From assembly GCA_002358555.1 (NCBI GenBank), contig DEPC01000109.1, positions 1,594-11,750 of the forward strand: 10,157 bases of DNA, in the 5' to 3' direction. The stretch is from Hungatella sp. UBA3402 (GTDB lineage Bacteria > Bacillota > Clostridia > Lachnospirales > Lachnospiraceae). The notes beneath the pieces are model-generated. The model saw nothing but the letters and a program-made list of their open reading frames with translations. It did no database searches and was not told where the DNA came from. Below are positions 5,548 to 10,157 of this stretch, in pieces; the stretch's first letter is position 1; each line of letters starts with the position of its first letter. The translations under genes and the position numbers were made by a program.

Positions 5548-8500
5548 ATGAGTCGAGAAAGGCTAAGGAAAAACATGGAGACAAAGAGAAAAAGGACAAC
5601 AAAAATAGGTATAAAAATCTTAAAAATAGGATTACTTCTAATTCTTGTCTGTTTTATCGGCACTGCTTGTGCAGGAGCTTTTTGGGCTAAAAAAGTCATT
5701 GAAGAAGCACCAGATATCAGTGCTTTAAGTTTTCGACCTCAAGGTTTTGCTACCACAGTCTATGACAGAGATGGAAATATAACGGAACGTCTTGTAATGG
5801 AAGGAGCAAACCGAGAGGAGGCAGAATATGAAGAACTCCCTAAAAATTTGGTGAATGCATTTATAGCTATTGAGGACGAGCGATTTTGGGAAAATAATGG
5901 TATTGACTTGCGGGCTATCTTGCGGGCTGCAAAAGGAGTTCTTACTGGCGATTCTTCAGCAGGCGGGGGCAGTACTATCACCCAACAGCTTATAAAAAAC
6001 TCTGTTTTCAATGGAGGAATGGAGAAAACATTTGATGAAAAGCTAAAACGAAAGCTTCAGGAGCAGTATCTAGCTGTAGAATTGACAAAAATATCAGATA
6101 AAAAGACAATCATGGCTAATTATTTGAATACTATCAATTTAGGCTCTAATACCTTGGGAGTCAAGGTAGCTGCCAGAAGATATTTTGATAAAGATTTAGA
6201 AGAACTAACATTATCAGAATGTGCGGTTTTGGCAGGTATTACTCAAAATCCTTCTAAACTCAATCCTCTTACAGGAGCAGAGGAAAACGCAGCTCGAAGA
6301 AAAAGAATTTTAGAAAAGATGGAAGAACAGGGAATGATAAGTCCTCAAGAAAAAGAAGAAGCCCTTGCAGATGATGTATATTCCAGGATTCAAGACATCA
6401 ATATTGAGACAAAAGCACAGGCTACTCCTTACAGTTATTTTACAGATGAAGTAATTAACCAGGTGATACAAGAGATGTCAAGCCGTCTTGGATATTCGGA
6501 AGAACTTGCAAGAAAAATGATTTACTCAGGTGGGCTTTCCATTTATACCACACAATCTCCTAATTTGCAGAAGATTGTAGATGAGGAAGTCAACAACCCA
6601 CAAAACTATAAAGAGACTTTGTTCTCTGCAGATTACCGATTGACTGTAAGACATCTGGATGGAAGTATATCCAATTATTCTGAAAGAGATATCCAGGCAG
6701 TTTGTCAATCTAATACTTCAAAGGAGTTAGTCAGCCTTTACACAGACCAAGAATTGATACAACAGGAAGTAGAACTGTTTAAGGCAGCTACTCTTACAAA
6801 AGAAGACGAGATACAAGGAGAATATTTAACAATTGTGATACAACCCCAGGTTTCCTTTGTTTTGCTTAACCAATATACAGGAGAGATTTTAGCTATCAGC
6901 GGAGGACGAGGAGAGAAGACGGGAAACAGAACTTTTAACAGAGCTACAGATTCTTTAAGGCAGCCAGGGTCCATTTTTAAAGTGATTACTTCATTTGCTC
7001 CAGCTCTGGACGGGAAAAATGCTAGTTTAGCCACGGTTTACTATGATGAACCTTATACAGCAGGAAAAAAGAGCTTCCGCAATTGGTATGGACGGTTTTT
7101 TGGATATTCTAATATTCGGGATGCCATTGCTTATTCTATGAATATTGTGGCAGTTCGGTGTATGGTGGAAACTGTGTCGCCTCAGATGGGGGTGTGGTAT
7201 GCCAAAAATTTAGGGATTTCGACGATTTCAGAAAACGATTATAATCCTTCTACTGCGCTTGGAGGGATTACGGATGGAGTATCTAACCTAGAATTGACAG
7301 CAGCATTTGGTGCGATTGGTGCAGGAGGTCTGTACACAAAACCTGTATTTTTTACAAAGGTTTTGGACCATGATGGAAATGTGCTTTTGGAAAATAAGCC
7401 AGAAACACATCAGGCATTAAAGCCAGAGACAGCATTTCTTTTGACAGATGCCATGAAGGACGTGATGACAGGAAAAAATAAATTTGCAGTCAATCCAGTA
7501 AATCCTACAGGAAGGAGAGCAGCTTTGGCATCTATGTCAGCAGCAGGAAAAAGCGGGACAACTACCAACAATAAAGATTTGTGGTTTGTGGGGTATACAC
7601 CATATTATACAGCAGGAATCTGGAGTGGCAATGATGACAGCCAACCAATTACAGGAAATACCTCTTATCACAAGGATATCTGGAAAAAGATTATGGACAG
7701 AGTTCATGAGGGGCTTGAAAATACTGGATTTTTGGTTCCACCAGGAATAAATAGATATCAGGTATGCCGAAAATCAGGAAAACTGGCAATAGAAGGAGTC
7801 TGTGATAGGGACCCCAGAGGCAATGCAATCTACACAGAATATTTTGCACAGGGAACAGAACCAACCAGCTCTTGTGATGTTCATGTGAAAGCTAGTATTT
7901 GTATAGAATCAGAAGGCATTGCTACAGAATTTTGTCCAGAGATAGAAGAAAAGGTATTTCTAGTTCTCCCACAAAGTGGAGGAGAAACCGAAGATTCTCA
8001 ATATTCTCTTCCCGAACTATGCCCATTCCATCCAGATGAAGCATCTGTGGTAGAACCATCAAATGAGGAAGATGAAAAATTCTGGGAAGAGTGGCGTAAT
8101 TCCTTTAAAAAGTGGGAGCAATTTGATTGGACAAACTGGAACTGGCAGGAGGATAGTAGGAACCAAGGAAATACTCCACAGCAAAATGAAAGCTCTATAG
8201 AGCAAAATACTTCCCCTCAAGAAGATAACAGGGATTTTGGGGGAAATCTATTTGAAGAGAACAATGAAAACCAAGAAATCCAATGGGAAAATAATAATAC
8301 TACTGGTTTAGAAAATAGTAATAATCAGGGAGCTGGACTAAAATTCCAGGAGAACTTTGATTCAAAAAATGATATTGGTGAGGAAGTTAAACAAGAATCA
8401 ATAGAAAATCTTGATTCAGGAAATAATCCGATTCAGGGAATCAGGCAGAACGATAGAGGAACCGATTCAAGCGATGCCTCCACTCAAGAAATCAGACAAA

Positions 8501-8562
8501 AAAGTAAAGAAACAACTGCTCCAGAAACCAGTGAGAATATCCAGGAAACAACCATACAGTGA
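5548..8562 (+). CDS. Class A penicillin-binding protein (PBP1A-like transglycosylase/transpeptidase)
   Basis: 1004 aa, longer than a usual class A PBP because of its tail. It polymerises lipid II and cross-links peptidoglycan outside the membrane. A short basic cytosolic end precedes one helix (about 22-47). The GT51 domain has EDERFW (109-114, catalytic E109), GGSTITQQL (140-148), RKLQEQYLAVEL (168-179, E172) and YLNTINLG (192-199). The transpeptidase domain has SIFK (S475, K478), SMN (530-532) and KSGTT (668-672). A segment with six cysteines follows (C740, C752, C776, C785, C796, C825), including the FAQGTEPTSSCDVH block. Residues 831-1004 are an Asn/Gln/Glu/Ser-rich tail starting with a Trp-rich stretch (846-866). 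The start is uncertain: the ATG at 5548 has a distant AGGAG, while M10 (5575) has AAGGA at 5-nt spacing. It is divergent from the two-component system and followed by an M23 peptidase. Confidence 0.96.
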   Translation: MSRERLRKNMETKRKRTTKIGIKILKIGLLLILVCFIGTACAGAFWAKKVIEEAPDISALSFRPQGFATTVYDRDGNITERLVMEGANREEAEYEELPKNLVNAFIAIEDERFWENNGIDLRAILRAAKGVLTGDSSAGGGSTITQQLIKNSVFNGGMEKTFDEKLKRKLQEQYLAVELTKISDKKTIMANYLNTINLGSNTLGVKVAARRYFDKDLEELTLSECAVLAGITQNPSKLNPLTGAEENAARRKRILEKMEEQGMISPQEKEEALADDVYSRIQDINIETKAQATPYSYFTDEVINQVIQEMSSRLGYSEELARKMIYSGGLSIYTTQSPNLQKIVDEEVNNPQNYKETLFSADYRLTVRHLDGSISNYSERDIQAVCQSNTSKELVSLYTDQELIQQEVELFKAATLTKEDEIQGEYLTIVIQPQVSFVLLNQYTGEILAISGGRGEKTGNRTFNRATDSLRQPGSIFKVITSFAPALDGKNASLATVYYDEPYTAGKKSFRNWYGRFFGYSNIRDAIAYSMNIVAVRCMVETVSPQMGVWYAKNLGISTISENDYNPSTALGGITDGVSNLELTAAFGAIGAGGLYTKPVFFTKVLDHDGNVLLENKPETHQALKPETAFLLTDAMKDVMTGKNKFAVNPVNPTGRRAALASMSAAGKSGTTTNNKDLWFVGYTPYYTAGIWSGNDDSQPITGNTSYHKDIWKKIMDRVHEGLENTGFLVPPGINRYQVCRKSGKLAIEGVCDRDPRGNAIYTEYFAQGTEPTSSCDVHVKASICIESEGIATEFCPEIEEKVFLVLPQSGGETEDSQYSLPELCPFHPDEASVVEPSNEEDEKFWEEWRNSFKKWEQFDWTNWNWQEDSRNQGNTPQQNESSIEQNTSPQEDNRDFGGNLFEENNENQEIQWENNNTTGLENSNNQGAGLKFQENFDSKNDIGEEVKQESIENLDSGNNPIQGIRQNDRGTDSSDASTQEIRQKSKETTAPETSENIQETTIQ

Positions 8563-8751
8563 AGGAATTTTGACTGGTATTACAGCAAACAATGGAAATT
8601 TTCTCTGTAGTACTAGTTAAATCAAGAAAATAGTACAGGAACCAAAGGGGATTGCTTCTAATTTGAACATCAACTGCATAACCTTATCCTATAAGTTTTT
8701 ATCTTTATAGGGAAACTGTTTCAGTCAAGGTTTGGGGAAAGGAATCTGTAT

Positions 8752-10131
8752 ATGAATCGTAACCGTTCGCCACAGTTGATAAAGTTGATTATAGCCTTAG
8801 AATGTGTTCTGCTGTGTGCATTTCTTATATTATTGTCACCTGTTGGAGTATTGTTTTCAAATAGTGTTCCGGTAAATGGACAAAAAGCAGAAAATGCAAA
8901 ACAAAACACTAGAGAAGATGATACGGATAACACAAAATCCCAAAACGAAGAGGAACCAGAACAAAAGAAGGAATTTATAAAATGGGTAGATTTTCAGGTG
9001 ACAAAAGAGGCTATGCAGCAGGCATTTCGGTATGATGTGGACAGCTTTCAATCAGAAATTCATTTAAACTGGATTGAATTGTTGGCCTTTTTGGGAGCAC
9101 GATATGGAGGTGATTTTTCCAGATATCAGGCGGCAGATATGAAAGCGATTGTAGAGAGAGTACAAGCGGGAGAAAAGATGGAAGACATCACTGCAGATAT
9201 GAAATACTACCATTATTATTTGGAGACTTATACAGCAGTATTAGGTGGAATGGTAGGGGAATTTAAGGTTGAGATTCCAGTTTCACAAGCCCCAGACTTT
9301 GCTTTAAACGACAGTCAAAGCAGCAACGAGTCCCAGGAAGAATCAACTGCAAATACTCCATCGGAACAAAATTCTGCATCGCAAGAGGAGAATGAGCAAG
9401 TTACTGATGGAAAGGTGTGGGTAAGCAAATATGGACTCAAGGCATTTTCCCCTATTGCCAAAAATTATCCCTATCATGATTATGATGACTTTGGAGTAGC
9501 TAGAAGTTATGGATTTAAACGTCAGCATTTAGGCCATGATATGATGGGGCAGGTGGGAACACCAGTGATTGCTGTAGAATCTGGATATGTGGAGGCCATT
9601 GGATGGAATCAATATGGAGGATGGAGGCTTGGAATTCGCAGTTTTGACAAAAAACGCTACTATTATTACGCTCATTTGCGGAAAAATTATCCCTACCATA
9701 AATCTCTTCAGGAAGGAAGCATCGTCCAGGCAGGAGATGTGATTGGATATCTTGGGAGAACTGGATACAGCAGAACCGAAAATACCAATAATATTGATGA
9801 GCCTCATTTACATTTTGGGATTCAACTTATTTTTGATGAATCACAAAAGGACGGAAATAATGAGATTTGGATTGATTGCTATGAGCTTGTGAAATTTTTG
9901 GCAATAAATCGGGCAGAAACTGTGAAGAATCAAGAGACAAAAGAATATTATCGAGTATATCAAATGATTGACCCAGTCATACCTGGCCGCCCCATGGAAC
10001 AGAGGCTGCCAGAGAAAAGTCCAGAGGTAGAGGAAAGCATAGTGCCAGAGGAGAGCCAAAAATCAGAAGAAGATACAAAGGAAGAAACAAAACCAGAAGA
10101 AACAATAACACAAGAAAGTGAAACAGCCTAA
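8752..10131 (+). CDS. Membrane-anchored M23 family metallopeptidase (LytM-type)
   Basis: 459 aa. The family consists of zinc endopeptidases that cut peptidoglycan cross-bridges or stem peptides. One uncleaved-looking signal anchor (about 10-36) precedes an acidic Asn/Glu/Gln linker (44-74). A largely helical region (about 90-170) with NWIELLAFLGARYGGDFS and KYYHYYLETYTAVLGGMVGEF is not a domain I can name. A Ser/Gln/Glu-rich linker (186-216) leads to the peptidase domain (about 221-385). Zinc ligands by motif are H259 and D263 (HLGHD) and H354; H308 (YAHL) and H352 (PHLHFG) fit the two catalytic histidines of LytM. All are present, so it should be active, unlike degenerate LytM regulators. 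The last 50 residues are Glu/Pro/Lys-rich. The ATG at 8752 has AAAGGA upstream. It lies 189 bp after the PBP gene on the same strand, with no clear terminator between, so cotranscription is likely. Confidence 0.93.
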   Translation: MNRNRSPQLIKLIIALECVLLCAFLILLSPVGVLFSNSVPVNGQKAENAKQNTREDDTDNTKSQNEEEPEQKKEFIKWVDFQVTKEAMQQAFRYDVDSFQSEIHLNWIELLAFLGARYGGDFSRYQAADMKAIVERVQAGEKMEDITADMKYYHYYLETYTAVLGGMVGEFKVEIPVSQAPDFALNDSQSSNESQEESTANTPSEQNSASQEENEQVTDGKVWVSKYGLKAFSPIAKNYPYHDYDDFGVARSYGFKRQHLGHDMMGQVGTPVIAVESGYVEAIGWNQYGGWRLGIRSFDKKRYYYYAHLRKNYPYHKSLQEGSIVQAGDVIGYLGRTGYSRTENTNNIDEPHLHFGIQLIFDESQKDGNNEIWIDCYELVKFLAINRAETVKNQETKEYYRVYQMIDPVIPGRPMEQRLPEKSPEVEESIVPEESQKSEEDTKEETKPEETITQESETA

Positions 10132-10157
10132 GAATTAGAAAAGCTACGCTCAGATAA

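Noticed and set aside
8411..8620. Open frame overlapping the 3' end of the PBP gene and running past its stop
   Set aside because: It is out of frame with the PBP, its translation is basic low-complexity sequence with no recognisable features, and no ribosome binding site precedes it. It is not evidence for a frameshift, because the PBP frame continues smoothly to its stop.
8610..8636. GTACTA ... TAGTAC inverted repeat after the PBP gene
   Set aside because: It has only a 6-bp stem with a 15-nt loop and no T-run; this is expected by chance in AT-rich DNA.
8663..8690. Possible promoter TTGAAC-N16-TATCCT before the M23 gene
   Set aside because: Each hexamer matches consensus at only four positions, which is too weak to call in AT-rich sequence.
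8688..8711. Inverted repeat CCTATAAG ... CTTTATAGG between the PBP and M23 genes
   Set aside because: The stem is AT-rich and imperfect, and no T-run follows on either strand, so it does not qualify as an intrinsic terminator.
8563..8751. Possible small gene or RNA in the PBP-M23 gap
   Set aside because: No open frame with a ribosome binding site, no strong structure and no repeat was seen.

Overview
The window looks like a chromosomal segment of a low-GC Gram-positive anaerobe, most likely a Lachnospiraceae-type member of the Clostridia. The reasons are the AT-rich base composition, strong AGGAGG-type ribosome binding sites, and protein families typical of that group: a CotH protein with an Asp/Met/Gly-rich insert, a DUF4956 membrane protein, a short VTC-domain protein, and a class A penicillin-binding protein with a Cys-containing segment and a low-complexity tail. 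I see no mobile element, CRISPR array, tRNA, rRNA or obvious horizontally acquired block. The organism call rests on recalled family resemblance, not on a search.

The left half (41-5403) is all on the minus strand. In transcription order it holds an OmpR-type response regulator (5403-4729), its sensor histidine kinase (4732-3500, overlapping by 4 bp), a 140-bp gap with a candidate regulated promoter, a VTC/polyphosphate-polymerase-domain protein (3359-2688), a DUF4956 membrane protein (2586-1915) and a membrane-anchored CotH-family kinase (1903-41). The right half is on the plus strand, divergent from the regulator: a class A penicillin-binding protein with transglycosylase and transpeptidase domains (5548-8562), then a membrane-anchored M23 peptidase with all expected zinc and catalytic residues (8752-10131).

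The most interesting part is the VTC-DUF4956-CotH set with its neighbouring two-component system. The three genes could form one envelope machine: a cytosolic triphosphate-tunnel-type enzyme, a multi-pass membrane partner, and a kinase-fold domain outside the membrane. The DNA also hints at wiring. The promoter region of the VTC gene carries four half-sites in exact 11-bp register (TTCACA, TTCACA, CTTTAGGA, CTTTAGGA) upstream of an extended -10. The response regulator's own promoter region carries two CTTTAG half-sites, also 11 bp apart. This spacing is typical of OmpR/PhoB-family operators, so my inference is that the regulator controls itself and the VTC-DUF4956-CotH genes. The function of the module is not known to me; polyphosphate synthesis or export coupled to extracytoplasmic phosphorylation is a hypothesis.

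The penicillin-binding protein and M23 peptidase probably form a separate wall synthesis/hydrolysis pair. No convincing intrinsic terminator was seen in any intergenic gap. No gap without a gene exceeds 300 bases.
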